Origin: Gammaproteobacteria bacterium
Lineage (GTDB): Bacteria > Pseudomonadota > Gammaproteobacteria > UBA4575
Length of the DNA stretch: 64,000 nt
Direction: 5' to 3'
NCBI GenBank assembly: GCA_022824965.1
Contig: JAJDYY010000008.1
Coordinates: forward strand, 384,284-448,283
Shown: piece by piece, positions 43,477 to 52,969 of the stretch
Layout of the letters: the number at the start of each line of letters is the position of its first letter
Numbering within the stretch: position 1 is the first letter of the stretch
Made by a program: the position numbers and the translations under genes
Notes under the pieces: model-generated
What the model saw: only the letters and a program-made list of their open reading frames with translations
What the model was told of the DNA's origin: nothing
Databases searched by the model: none

Positions 43477-44655
43477 GTGGATATTCATGAGTATCAAGCG
43501 AAAGAATTGCTATCGGAGTTCGGTGTGGAAATTTCCCCCGGTGGTCTGGCGTACAGTCCCGAACAGGCCGTGTACCGTGCCAAGGAGATCGGTGGACACC
43601 AGTGGGTCGTCAAGGCACAGATTCACTCCGGGGCGCGGGGCAAGGCCGGTGGAATCAAAGTCTGCTCAAGCGACGAGGAAATCTGGAATGCTGCTGAGGA
43701 ATTGCTAGGCAAGCGCCTGGTTACCCATCAGACCGGCCCAGGCGGGAAGGTCGTGTACCGACTCTACATTGAACAGGTTGCAGACATTGAGCGCGAAATT
43801 TATCTCGCCCTGGTGCTGGATCGAAACAAACAACGCGTCACGGTCGTCACCTCAACTGAAGGCGGCATGGATATCGAAGAAGTGGCGGCTACCAAGCCGG
43901 AGAGCATCCACAGGCTGGAAGTTGAGCCTGCAGTAGGTTTGCGGGATTTTCAGGCACGAGAACTCGCATTTGCCCTGAATATCCATCCCGAGATGATCAG
44001 TCAGGCAGTCCATTGCATTGAAGGCGCTTATCAGGCCTTTCGTGAACTTGATGCTACCCTGGTGGAAATCAATCCCCTGGTGGTCACCAAGGACAACCAC
44101 ATCCTGGCACTGGACGCCAAGATGAGCTTTGACGACAACGCCCTGTTTCGAAGACCGAAGATTTCCGAGTTGCGCGACAAGTCTCAGGAGGACTCGCGTG
44201 AAACTGCGGCATCGGACAGGGGTCTGAGCTATGTAGGCCTGGATGGCGACATCGGCTGCATGATTAACGGTGCAGGATTGGCGATGGCAACCATGGACAT
44301 GATCAAGCACAAGGGCGGCGAGCCAGCCAACTTCCTGGACATCGGGGGCGGTGCTTCCCCGGACCGGGTCACCAAGGCCTTCAGGCTGGTACTGGATGAC
44401 GAAAACGTCAAGGCCATGCTGGTCAACATTTTTGCCGGCATCAACCGTTGCGACTGGATTGCCGAGGGCGTGATTCAGGCATTTGGCAAGCTGGATGTAC
44501 GCACCCCTGTCGTTGTCAGGCTTTCCGGAACGAATGTGGAAAAAGGCATGCAGATGCTCAAAGACAGTGGCTATCCGGTCATCACCGCGGATACGTTGTC
44601 TGAAGCGGCGGAAAAAGTTGTGGCGGAACGCAACCGCGTAGCTGAAGCCTCATAA
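43477..44655 (+). CDS. mtkA: Malate-CoA ligase (malate thiokinase) large subunit
   Basis: 392 residues, homologous to succinyl-CoA synthetase beta, ATP-grasp type. With MtkB it makes malyl-CoA from malate, ATP and CoA. It starts with the family N-terminus (M/V)[16 protein letters not shown], the ATP-grasp [17 protein letters not shown], and the C-terminal CoA-ligase part with [20 protein letters not shown] and [18 protein letters not shown] chose GTG 43477: GGGAGGGA ends 6 bases upstream, whereas ATG 43471 would touch the ribosome site. Sequence resembles methylotroph MtkA more than SucC in the [13 protein letters not shown] region. Confidence 0.93.
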   Translation: MDIHEYQAKELLSEFGVEISPGGLAYSPEQAVYRAKEIGGHQWVVKAQIHSGARGKAGGIKVCSSDEEIWNAAEELLGKRLVTHQTGPGGKVVYRLYIEQVADIEREIYLALVLDRNKQRVTVVTSTEGGMDIEEVAATKPESIHRLEVEPAVGLRDFQARELAFALNIHPEMISQAVHCIEGAYQAFRELDATLVEINPLVVTKDNHILALDAKMSFDDNALFRRPKISELRDKSQEDSRETAASDRGLSYVGLDGDIGCMINGAGLAMATMDMIKHKGGEPANFLDIGGGASPDRVTKAFRLVLDDENVKAMLVNIFAGINRCDWIAEGVIQAFGKLDVRTPVVVRLSGTNVEKGMQMLKDSGYPVITADTLSEAAEKVVAERNRVAEAS

Positions 44656-44672
44656 AGCGTTAGGAGATACCC

Positions 44673-45563
44673 ATGAGCATAATGATTGACAAGAATACCA
44701 AGGTACTGATTCAGGGCTTCACAGGCAAAATAGGTACGTTTCATGCCAAGGAAATGCTTGAGTACGGCACCCAGGTGGTCGGCGGCGTAACGCCCGGCAA
44801 GGGTGGTCAAACCCATCTTGAACTGCCTGTATTCAACACCATGAAGGAGGCGGTTGAAGCAACCGGTGCCGATGCCAGTATCGTGTTTGTGCCCGCCTCA
44901 TTTGCCGCAGATTCGATCATGGAAGCGGCCGATGCGGGTATCAAATCCTGTGTCGCAATCACCGATGGTATCCCCGCACAGGACATGATGCTTGTAAAGC
45001 GTTACATGTACCGCTACAAGAAAGAAGAGCGAATGCGGTTGACCGGCCCCAACTGTGCCGGAACGATCAGTCCGGACAGATGCCTGCTTGGCATCATGCC
45101 GGGACATATCTATATCCCAGGAAACGTCGGCATCGTTGCACGCTCTGGCACGCTTGGCTATGAAGCCGCATCCCAGATGAAGGCGTGCGGAATCGGGATC
45201 AGCACCAGTGTCGGAATCGGCGGCGATCCCATCAACGGTTGCTCTCATCGCGACATTCTCGAGCTGTTCGAGGCAGACCCGGAAACCGAGGCAGTCATGC
45301 TGATCGGTGAAATCGGAGGACCCCAGGAAGCCGATGCTGCGGAGTACTTTAAAAATCATATGACCAAACCGCTGGTTGCCTATATTGCAGGACTGACGGC
45401 GCCGAAGGGACGTCGCATGGGCCATGCAGGCGCTATCGTATCCGGCAAGGGTGAAAGCGCCGCCGAGAAGGTGGAGCTGCTAAGGGATGCGGGTGTCACC
45501 GTTGCACCGGATCCGTCCGAACTCGGATCCACCATGGAACGAGTCCTGAAAGAACTTGCCTAG
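44673..45563 (+). CDS. mtkB: Malate-CoA ligase small subunit
   Basis: 296 residues, homologous to succinyl-CoA synthetase alpha. The CoA-binding N-terminus has TKVLIQGFTGKIGTFHAKEM and VGGVTPGKGGQTHLELPVF. The phosphohistidine domain has GLTAPKGRRMGHAGAIVSG, with the catalytic His near residue 249. It is separated by 17 bases from mtkA and 12 bases from hprA, and has a good AGGAGA ribosome site. With MtkA and MclA it closes the glyoxylate-regenerating arm of the serine cycle. Confidence 0.94.
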   Translation: MSIMIDKNTKVLIQGFTGKIGTFHAKEMLEYGTQVVGGVTPGKGGQTHLELPVFNTMKEAVEATGADASIVFVPASFAADSIMEAADAGIKSCVAITDGIPAQDMMLVKRYMYRYKKEERMRLTGPNCAGTISPDRCLLGIMPGHIYIPGNVGIVARSGTLGYEAASQMKACGIGISTSVGIGGDPINGCSHRDILELFEADPETEAVMLIGEIGGPQEADAAEYFKNHMTKPLVAYIAGLTAPKGRRMGHAGAIVSGKGESAAEKVELLRDAGVTVAPDPSELGSTMERVLKELA

Positions 45564-45575
45564 GAGAAGAATAAA

Positions 45576-46547
45576 ATGAGCAAATTGAAAGTCACCGTCT
45601 CGCGTGCCTGGCCTGCAGAAGTGGAAGCCACGCTCAAAGAGAAATATGACGTGCAGCTGAATGAGACCGACGTTGCCATGAGCAAGGATGAAATGAAACA
45701 GGCCTTGGGCAATTGCGATGCCTTCCTGCCCACCGTCACCGATCCCGTTGACGCGGAGGTATTGAGTGCCGAGCCATTGCGCGCACGGTTTATCGGCAAT
45801 TTTGGCGTGGGATTCAACCACATCGACCTGGATGCAGCCAAGGCGCGTGGACTGACCGTGACCAATACGCCTGAGGTACTCACCGACTGCACGGCTGACA
45901 TTGCCATGACGTTGCTGTTGACCGCAGCAAGACGCACCAGTGAAGGCGAGCGCCACCTGCGTGCCAATGCCTGGACGGGCTGGCGGCCCACACACCTGCT
46001 GGCGACCAAGGTTACAGGCAAGACCCTGGGCATGATCGGCATGGGTCGAATTGCACAAGCCATGGCAAGGCGTGCACATCATGGCTTCGGGATGAAAATT
46101 ATTTTTGTAGACCCCTACCCCCCTTCCGACGAGGTGATACAGCAGTTCAACGCCACGCAGTGCGAATCCATCGACGAGGTTCTTGCAAACTCTGATTTTG
46201 TATCCATCCACTGTCCGGGCGGCAAAGAAACCTACCATCTGCTGAACAGGGAAAATCTTTCCAAAATGAAGTCAAGCGCGTTCCTGATCAATTCGGCGCG
46301 TGGTGACGTAGTGGACAATGATGCACTGATAGAGGCATTGAAAAATGGCACGATCGCTGGAGCAGGCCTGGACGTATTTGAAGGCGAACCCAATCTGGAC
46401 GAGCGTTTTCTTGAGCTGGAAAATGCCGTGCTGCTGCCCCATCTGGGAAGTGCCTCTACTGAAACACGGATTGCGATGGGTAACCGTGTGCTGGAAAACC
46501 TGGCTGCATTCGAAGCAGGCGATACGCCGAAAGACAAGCTGGTTTAA
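45576..46547 (+). CDS. hprA: NAD(P)H-dependent hydroxypyruvate/glyoxylate reductase
   Basis: 323 residues, D-isomer-specific 2-hydroxyacid dehydrogenase. It reduces hydroxypyruvate to D-glycerate in the serine cycle. Rossmann loop TLGMIGMGRIAQAMARRAH (about 150-168), then catalytic Arg in NSARGDVVDNDAL, Glu in GLDVFEGEPNL and His in LLPHLGSASTETR. Context (after mtkB, before ppc) favours hydroxypyruvate reductase over other 2-hydroxyacid enzymes. A perfect 20-bp GC-rich inverted repeat follows its stop. AGGAGA ribosome site 8 bases before ATG. Confidence 0.92.
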   Translation: MSKLKVTVSRAWPAEVEATLKEKYDVQLNETDVAMSKDEMKQALGNCDAFLPTVTDPVDAEVLSAEPLRARFIGNFGVGFNHIDLDAAKARGLTVTNTPEVLTDCTADIAMTLLLTAARRTSEGERHLRANAWTGWRPTHLLATKVTGKTLGMIGMGRIAQAMARRAHHGFGMKIIFVDPYPPSDEVIQQFNATQCESIDEVLANSDFVSIHCPGGKETYHLLNRENLSKMKSSAFLINSARGDVVDNDALIEALKNGTIAGAGLDVFEGEPNLDERFLELENAVLLPHLGSASTETRIAMGNRVLENLAAFEAGDTPKDKLV

Positions 46548-46560
46548 ATTTTTATTTGCC

Positions 46561-46580
46561 CCGGGCCTGCGCAGGCCCGG
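46561..46580 (+). terminator. GC-rich perfect inverted repeat after hprA
   Basis: CCGGGCCTGCGCAGGCCCGG, a 10-bp palindrome just after the hprA stop, could slow or end transcription before ppc. It lacks a following T-run, so it may be a processing/attenuating hairpin instead of a full intrinsic terminator. It is preceded on the 5' side by an AT-rich TTTAAATTTTTATTT. Confidence 0.5.
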
Positions 46581-46664
46581 TGTGTATCCCTTCCCGCAAC
46601 GGGAGGGAGTATTTCGTGCCCTTGCTGTATATTGCATGTGTCAATCTGATTTTATACATGCAGC

Positions 46665-49439
46665 ATGAGTGAAGCCTCTCCACTTTCCTGGACTCAACTG
46701 ACCCGCGTTGCCAGTGGCCGTGCCATTATTGATCCGGCTGCAAGTTATGAAAACAAGCTTGTAGACCTGCTGTACGAGCAGTTGCTCAGTGTATTACGTG
46801 CCCGGCAACCTGATATAGAAACCTTCATAGAAGGTCACAAAGACATTCGCGAAAGTACAGACTCACAAATTCTGTACATACTGGAAGCCCATGGCATCTG
46901 GTTCCAGCTGCTCAGCATTGCCGAGCAAAATGCAAACGTACAGCAGCGTAGACATATTGAAAAAGAGTATGGACGCCGCCGCGTGCCTGGGACTTTCGCA
47001 CATACATTTTCCATGGCAGCCCGGCATGACATCCCTGCACAAGAGGTCCAGAAAATTCTCAACAAGAGCTTTTTCTGTCCGGTAATCACAGCACATCCCA
47101 CAGAAGCCAAGCGCGTCACAGTGCTAGAGATTCACCGGCGCATTTATGTACTGCTCAAGCAGTTGGAACTGACACGCTGGACGCCCCGGGAACGTGACGA
47201 ATTGATCCATGACCTACGCAACGAGATCGACCTGCTTTGGCTAACGGGTGAGATTCGCCTGGAAAAGCCCACTGTCGCTCAGGAAATCACATGGGGGTTG
47301 CACTTCTTTACGGAATCCCTGTTTGACGGTGCGATGAAATTCTATTCTGAACTGGAGCGTGCCCTGAGAAGAGTGTATCCACACGTTGAATTTGAGGTGC
47401 CACCGATATTCCGTTTCGGTTCGTGGATTGGCGGTGACCGGGACGGAAATCCGAATGTGAACACTGAAGTCACTGCCTATGCCCTTCGTGAAAATGCCAG
47501 GGCGAGCCTGAACCGGTATCGCCAGGATCTGCGCGAACTGTGTACCAAGCTCAGCATTGCCAGCCATTCCCTGAGAGTCCCCGGACACTTCCTCGATGCC
47601 CTGCAACAAAAACTTGAAATGCTGGGAGAAACAGAATCTTTTTCCAAGCGAAACCCAGGCGAGGTGTTCCGGCAGTATCTGAGCTGCATGCTGCGCAGCA
47701 TTGACGCGACACTGGAACATATCGACGAACCCGGAGAATCCGATGTCGCATACCACAGTGCATCAGATCTGGCGTCAGATCTGCGGGTACTCGAGCGTGG
47801 ACTCAATGATGCCCGATGCGAACACTTGTGTACGTCAAATGTCGCTCCCTTGCGCCATATGGTGGATACCTTCGGTTTTCGAACTGCCAGCCTGGACCTT
47901 CGCGAGAACACGACCGTCACGAACAGTACTCTCGCAGAAATCTGGCAAGCCCTGCATCAAAAAACTCATTTCGATGTTCCGGATTTCGGATCAGATGAGT
48001 GGAGAGAATGGGTTGTCGGTGAACTCATGCAACCCCTGCGTGTAATCCCGAACATTGACTTTCTCTCCAGTCAGGCCCAAGCCACGCTGGCCATGCTGGA
48101 ACAGGTTAAGCATTATCAACGCAGACTGGACTCAAAGGCATTTGGTGTCTTTGTCCTCAGCATGACACAAACGTCAACTGACGTGCTGGGAGTTTACCTT
48201 TTAGCGAAGTATGTCGGCCTGTTCACGGATGTGGACGGTTTGGAAGCCTGTCGTATTCTGGTCGTACCCCTGCTGGAGACCATAGATGCCCTGGAGCAGG
48301 GACCCTCTATATTGAATGAATTGCTCGAACACGGATTTATCAGGCGCACGATACGCAGAAACGGAGACTCACAAGAGGTCATGGTGGGGTATTCGGATTC
48401 AAACAAGGACGGCGGGTTCCTGACTTCCAACTGGATCATCAGCCAGGCACAGACTCTCATCAAGGAAGCCGGGGACAAACACAAAATAGAGGCCTCATTC
48501 TTCCACGGGCGCGGGGGTTCGGTGAGTCGAGGCGGTGCACCCAGTGGCCGTGCCATTGCTGCCCAGCCTGTAGGTACGATCGACGGGCGCATGCGAGTCA
48601 CGGAACAGGGTGAAGTCGTGTCGTACAAGTATGCAAACCACGGTTTTGCTGAAGAGCAAATGGAGATACTGGCCTCCAGCGCACTCGCACACACGCTCAT
48701 GTCAGGCAAAGATCCGGCCTTTAAAACCAATGCCGAACTGGATGAAGTCATGCAGGCTCTTTCAGGTACAGCGTACGTCGCATACCGCAAGTTCATCGAA
48801 ACCCCGGGCCTGGTAGAGTTCTACCAGCAGGCAAGCCCTGTGGAAGAGCTGACACTGATGAAAATCGGATCAAGGCCCTCGCGCAGGTTTGGTGCAGCCA
48901 CCCTCGAAGACCTGCGTGCAATACCTTGGGTTTTTGCATGGACACAAAACCGCATTCTGGTTCCGGGGTGGTATGGAGTGGGGAGCAGTCTTGAACAGTT
49001 GATTAGCATCCGCGGGGAGCTGGGGAAAGAATTGCTGCAAGAACTATATAATACGCATTCATTATTTCGCCTGATATTGGACAGTGTTGAAAAAACATTG
49101 CTGCTGGTCGACTTTGAGGTCGCTGAAAAATATTCCGAACTGGTGCTTAACACCCGGTACAGTGAAGCAATTTTTTCAGATATCAAGTCTGAATATGAAC
49201 GTACGAGCCGGATGGTTTTGCAGGTTACCAGAGAGGATCATCTGTGTGATCGCTTCCCGAATTTCAAAAGGCACTTCAGCAGGCGTCTGAAATCCCTGAA
49301 CCAGGTCGGTATTGAACAAGCCGAACTGGTCAAAAAGTTTCGCAATGAACAACATAAAGCCGAAGACAGGCAAAACATACTGGTTCCCCTGCTTTTGTCG
49401 ATCAACTGTGTTGCAGCGGGAATTGGCAGTACAGGCTAG
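46665..49439 (+). CDS. ppc: Phosphoenolpyruvate carboxylase
   Basis: 924 residues, tetrameric cytoplasmic enzyme, carboxylating PEP to oxaloacetate; in serine-cycle methylotrophs this is the carbon-fixing step. Motifs: VITAHPTEAKRVTVLEIHRR (catalytic His), GSWIGGDRDGNPNV, VMVGYSDSNKDGGFLTSNW and FHGRGGSVSRGGAP, ending in IAAGIGSTG (the usual QTG-type C-terminus modified to STG). The length is normal. There is no N-terminal phosphorylation site as in plants. mtdA begins 34 bases after its stop. Confidence 0.94.
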   Translation: MSEASPLSWTQLTRVASGRAIIDPAASYENKLVDLLYEQLLSVLRARQPDIETFIEGHKDIRESTDSQILYILEAHGIWFQLLSIAEQNANVQQRRHIEKEYGRRRVPGTFAHTFSMAARHDIPAQEVQKILNKSFFCPVITAHPTEAKRVTVLEIHRRIYVLLKQLELTRWTPRERDELIHDLRNEIDLLWLTGEIRLEKPTVAQEITWGLHFFTESLFDGAMKFYSELERALRRVYPHVEFEVPPIFRFGSWIGGDRDGNPNVNTEVTAYALRENARASLNRYRQDLRELCTKLSIASHSLRVPGHFLDALQQKLEMLGETESFSKRNPGEVFRQYLSCMLRSIDATLEHIDEPGESDVAYHSASDLASDLRVLERGLNDARCEHLCTSNVAPLRHMVDTFGFRTASLDLRENTTVTNSTLAEIWQALHQKTHFDVPDFGSDEWREWVVGELMQPLRVIPNIDFLSSQAQATLAMLEQVKHYQRRLDSKAFGVFVLSMTQTSTDVLGVYLLAKYVGLFTDVDGLEACRILVVPLLETIDALEQGPSILNELLEHGFIRRTIRRNGDSQEVMVGYSDSNKDGGFLTSNWIISQAQTLIKEAGDKHKIEASFFHGRGGSVSRGGAPSGRAIAAQPVGTIDGRMRVTEQGEVVSYKYANHGFAEEQMEILASSALAHTLMSGKDPAFKTNAELDEVMQALSGTAYVAYRKFIETPGLVEFYQQASPVEELTLMKIGSRPSRRFGAATLEDLRAIPWVFAWTQNRILVPGWYGVGSSLEQLISIRGELGKELLQELYNTHSLFRLILDSVEKTLLLVDFEVAEKYSELVLNTRYSEAIFSDIKSEYERTSRMVLQVTREDHLCDRFPNFKRHFSRRLKSLNQVGIEQAELVKKFRNEQHKAEDRQNILVPLLLSINCVAAGIGSTG

Positions 49440-49473
49440 TGGTCCTGTGGAGATATGGTGACCTCTCGATACC

Positions 49474-50340
49474 ATGAAAAAACTTTTATACCATTTCGAT
49501 ACTGATCCTATACCCAGTGTATTTGACTCTGTAGTCGCCTACGATGGAGGAGCAGACCAGGTCACCCAGCTTGGCGGCATCCATGAAGGCAATTGCAAAA
49601 GCCTTGTTGAGGGCGCGATCTACACGCGAGCTCCCAAACACAAGAGAAACACTGCAATTTTTATTGGAGGCAGCAACCTCGCCCACGGTGAGTCTTTATA
49701 CAAGGCTGTACAAAGTCACTTTTTTCAGGATTTTCGTGTATCCGTGATGCTGGACAGTAACGGCTGCAATACCACTGCTGCAGCCGGCGTCACCTTGTTG
49801 AGCCAAGCCACAACTTTGGCGGGTAAAATTGCTGTTGTCCTGGCAGGTACGGGGCCTGTAGGACAGCGTGCCGCTGTCATGCTTGCACAAGGCGGTGCCC
49901 AGGTACGCCTTACCTCGCGGAAAAGGAGCCGTTCAGAACAGGCCTGTGATGACATGGCAAAACAATTTGGAGTCCAACTTGTACCTGTAGAAGCCAGTGA
50001 CATCGACTCGACCCATGCCGCACTGGAAGGGGCGCAAGTTGTGTTTGGTGCTGGCAAGGCTGGTGTCCGCTTACTGGATGCAAGCCAGTGGCAACAACAT
50101 GACACCATTGAAATTCTGGCTGATGTCAGTACGGCAGAACCCCTAGGCTTTGAGGGCATCAGCATGAATGACAGGGATACTGAAAGATTCGGCAAGAGAG
50201 TTTTTGGTGGTTTAGGCATAGGAGCATTGAAACTGAAGCTGCATCGCGCTTGCATTGACAGCCTGTTTACGTCCAACGATCAAGTACTGGATGCAAAAGC
50301 GATCTATGAAATTGCGCAGGAAATGACGAGGTCCCAGTAG
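49474..50340 (+). CDS. mtdA: NADP-dependent methylene-H4MPT/methylene-THF dehydrogenase
   Basis: 288 residues, MtdA-type. It oxidises methylene-tetrahydrofolate or methylene-H4MPT with NADP. MtdA marks are FDTDPIPSVFDSVVAYDGGA, VEGAIYTRAPKHKRNTAIF, RVSVMLDSNGCNTTAAAGV, the Rossmann VVLAGTGPVGQRAAVMLAQG and the C-terminal GALKLKLHRACIDSLF. These fit MtdA better than MtdB. It is unusual in that no fchA or ftfL follows; argE comes one base after its stop. With fhcD and the 5-formyl-THF cyclo-ligase it supplies the C1 part of the cluster. Confidence 0.9.
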   Translation: MKKLLYHFDTDPIPSVFDSVVAYDGGADQVTQLGGIHEGNCKSLVEGAIYTRAPKHKRNTAIFIGGSNLAHGESLYKAVQSHFFQDFRVSVMLDSNGCNTTAAAGVTLLSQATTLAGKIAVVLAGTGPVGQRAAVMLAQGGAQVRLTSRKRSRSEQACDDMAKQFGVQLVPVEASDIDSTHAALEGAQVVFGAGKAGVRLLDASQWQQHDTIEILADVSTAEPLGFEGISMNDRDTERFGKRVFGGLGIGALKLKLHRACIDSLFTSNDQVLDAKAIYEIAQEMTRSQ

Positions 50341-50341
50341 C

Positions 50342-51490
50342 ATGAAGTCCATACCTCCGTTACTTGAGATGATCGGGCAACTGATTGCAATCCCGTCTGT
50401 CAGCAGCACTCAGGCACAATTTGATACCAGCAACAAACCCATGATCGACTGCCTGGCCACCTGGCTGGACGACCTGGGTTTCCAGACGGAGATCGTTCCT
50501 TCCTCGAAAGAAAAATATAACCTGCTGGCATGGATTGGAGAGGGAGAGGATGGCCTTGTGCTGTCTGGCCACACCGACACCGTGAATTTTGACCAAACAG
50601 GCTGGAATACTGATCCGTTTCGAGCCCAGCAGGTCGAGAACCGTCTTTACGGCCTGGGTACAGCAGACATGAAGTCGTTCCTGGCCATTGCCATTGAGGC
50701 GGCAAAGGAGTTTATCGACAAGAATCTCGAGCAGCGCCTTACTATCGTCGCAACGGCCGATGAGGAAAGCACAATGCAAGGCGTCCGCACCCTAGCTGAA
50801 AAAAACAGAAAACCGGGACGCTTTTGTGTGATTGGCGAGCCTACGAGCCTCACCCCTGTACGCCAGCACAAGGGGGTGTTCATGGAGTCCATTACCCTGT
50901 ATGGAAAAGCCGGTCATTCAAGCAACCCGGCACTGGGTAACAACGCGCTGGAAGGGATGCGTGTAGTCTTGAATGAACTGGACAAATTCAAGCGGGAACT
51001 GGCTGAAAAATATACGAATCATGATTTCATCGTGCCGATTCCAACATTGAATCTTGGCCATATTCATGGTGGCGACAACCCCAACCGGATCTGTGCAGAA
51101 TGCGAATTGCACGTCGATCTGCGCCTGCTGCCTGGCATGCAGATCGATACCCTGAGAGATGAACTCCACGAAAGGATAACCCAAAAAACAGGCCCGCTTG
51201 GCCTGACCTGCCAGTTCAAGGCATTGTTTGACGGGGTTCCCGCCTTCGAAACTGCTGGTGACTCCAAGATTGTCGAATTGACAAGCAGGTACACCGGCAA
51301 AAAACCGAAATCCGTGACCTTCGCCACAGAGGCCCCCTTTTTCAATTCCATGGGGATGGAAACAGTGGTGCTGGGACCTGGTTCGATCGATCAGGCCCAC
51401 CAGCCCAATGAGTTCATTGCACTCTCATCCCTTGAGCCAACCATTAAATTGCTGCAAAAAATCATAGGCTCGATCTGCATGCAGAAATGA
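50342..51490 (+). CDS. argE: Acetylornithine deacetylase
   Basis: 382 residues, M20 metallopeptidase family. It releases ornithine from N-acetylornithine. Metal ligands are in LSGHTDTVNF (His/Asp) and GLGTADMKSF (Asp), catalytic Glu in TADEESTMQG, and IGEPTSLTPVRQHKGVFME and C-terminal PGSIDQAHQPNEFIA (His). Starting one base after mtdA, it is likely translated from the same message, although the pathway differs. argA at 53 kb gives the first step; the two genes bracket two exported proteins. Confidence 0.92.
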   Translation: MKSIPPLLEMIGQLIAIPSVSSTQAQFDTSNKPMIDCLATWLDDLGFQTEIVPSSKEKYNLLAWIGEGEDGLVLSGHTDTVNFDQTGWNTDPFRAQQVENRLYGLGTADMKSFLAIAIEAAKEFIDKNLEQRLTIVATADEESTMQGVRTLAEKNRKPGRFCVIGEPTSLTPVRQHKGVFMESITLYGKAGHSSNPALGNNALEGMRVVLNELDKFKRELAEKYTNHDFIVPIPTLNLGHIHGGDNPNRICAECELHVDLRLLPGMQIDTLRDELHERITQKTGPLGLTCQFKALFDGVPAFETAGDSKIVELTSRYTGKKPKSVTFATEAPFFNSMGMETVVLGPGSIDQAHQPNEFIALSSLEPTIKLLQKIIGSICMQK

Positions 51491-51660
51491 CTGCGCACCC
51501 CAGCAAGTCTTCGTTTACCCAACCTCTGATGACGGGTTTGAAAAATACTGGCCTCGAGAAGCGAGGTGGTTTGAGCAACCCCTTGATTTGAAGATGGATA
51601 GCCTGATCCGGTATGAACCGGAGTCCGCAGCAATACGGTTTTCTGATTGACCTTGTGTAA

Positions 51661-52059
51661 TTACTGTTTGGCGCCTGCGCCCTTGGTGATACGCCCGAAA
51701 CGCAACTTGTAGATATTTCCCTGAGATACCGTCTCTGCTTCCATCAATCTTTGGTCTGGCCTGTACTCCTGACCCGTGGAAGACAGTGCGCGTGCAGCCG
51801 CCGTATCCTGACAGGCAACTGGGCCAAAATCATGGTCACGGTAGTCCTGTGACGTGCATGGGCGAAAGCCAGGGAAAAATCTCGATTCGTAGATGGTTTC
51901 TTTTTCCGTTTGGGTCATGTGTGGTCCAGAATCCGGCTTGGCCGTAGGCGGTGCACCCGAGACGATCTCCGGAGGTTTACTGACTTCTCCGCCCGTTTCT
52001 GCAAGCAAGGGGACTGCCCAAAGCATCATCCCCAGCAATATACAAACTCGCCCAACCAT
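51661..52059 (-). CDS. Small exported protein of unknown function
   Basis: 132 residues. A hydrophobic N-terminus (MVGRVCILLGMMLWAVPLLA, cut after AETG) marks a signal peptide. The mature part is Pro/Ser-rich, then ESRFFPGFRPCTSQDYRDHD and DFGPVACQDTAAARALS with two Cys that could form a disulfide, and a basic C-terminal end. I recognise no family. It lies 20 bases after the second exported protein on the same strand; the two may form an operon. Confidence 0.55.
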   Translation of the reverse strand: MVGRVCILLGMMLWAVPLLAETGGEVSKPPEIVSGAPPTAKPDSGPHMTQTEKETIYESRFFPGFRPCTSQDYRDHDFGPVACQDTAAARALSSTGQEYRPDQRLMEAETVSQGNIYKLRFGRITKGAGAKQ

Positions 52060-52078
52060 GATCTAGCTTGTCCGCTGC

Positions 52079-52771
52079 CTACAATTGCGCGCCCCTGCTG
52101 GAAATTTCTTCATTGATGTGAGTAATCGCATTCTCGAGCTCATGAACGGAATAGATGTTCTGAATGCGATATTTTTCGTGAAGGACCACGGCATAGGATT
52201 CATCCATTTCCTTCAGGTACCTGCCCATTGATGTATCAGGATCCTTCATGTCCGCTTCCATACGTTTTCGGAACTCAGGATTTTCATTGAACTTGAGCAT
52301 CATGGCCATGTAGACCGCGGAAAATCTGAAATCATAGGATTTATAGTCGTCCAGGGTGTGTACATGTTTGCGGGCAGTTCTGATTTCCTGGTCGAATGTA
52401 TTGCTGTACCCAATCAGGTCGTCACGAAATTTTCCTTCTATTTGATACTCGTCAATCAGTCTGTGTATGACCTCAACAATTCTCAGACGCTTGTCATCAT
52501 GTTCAAGGACCGTTTCGAGAAACTTTTGCCTGGCGACTTCAGGAGCATCGCTGACCTGTTTAATGGCTGCAAGTTCATCAGCGAGGACGGCCTTTTCCGC
52601 ATGCAATTGCTCCAGAGTCAGGTTTTCCAGATTGGCGGGTGCCGAATAAAGCACCTTTACACGATCGAGAATGGGCGATTTCAGCACCTCACCACTGGCC
52701 ATAACCGCAGGACCGGCCAACGCCAGCAACAGCCAAAACAAACCCTTTACACTCGATAATACTTTTCGCAT
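52079..52771 (-). CDS. Exported helical protein of unknown function
   Basis: 230 residues from ATG 52771 (AAGGA 8 bases upstream); the open frame extends to 52885 but without a ribosome site. A signal peptide (SSVKGLFWLLLALAGPAVMA) is followed by long charged helices (LEQLHAEKAVLADELAAIKQ, VARQKFLETVLEHDDKRLRI) that suggest a coiled coil, then YDFRFSAVYMAMMLKFNENP and a C-terminal amphipathic helix. No family recognised. It is divergent from argA, with 198 bases between starts. Confidence 0.6.
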   Translation of the reverse strand: MRKVLSSVKGLFWLLLALAGPAVMASGEVLKSPILDRVKVLYSAPANLENLTLEQLHAEKAVLADELAAIKQVSDAPEVARQKFLETVLEHDDKRLRIVEVIHRLIDEYQIEGKFRDDLIGYSNTFDQEIRTARKHVHTLDDYKSYDFRFSAVYMAMMLKFNENPEFRKRMEADMKDPDTSMGRYLKEMDESYAVVLHEKYRIQNIYSVHELENAITHINEEISSRGAQL

Positions 52772-52969
52772 TCTTGGTTCCTTATATATAAAATATGATT
52801 GACTAACCTGACTGCATTGCCCACGGCTGTGCTTGAATGATCTATTATAAGGGGCTGGCCAAGCCCCGGATAGCATAAAAACCAATTACTAACAATCCTT
52901 TATCATTTCATGGGCTTATCCTGGATTTGCCGCGTAATTCCGTCCCTCTATCTGATCACAGTGTAAATT

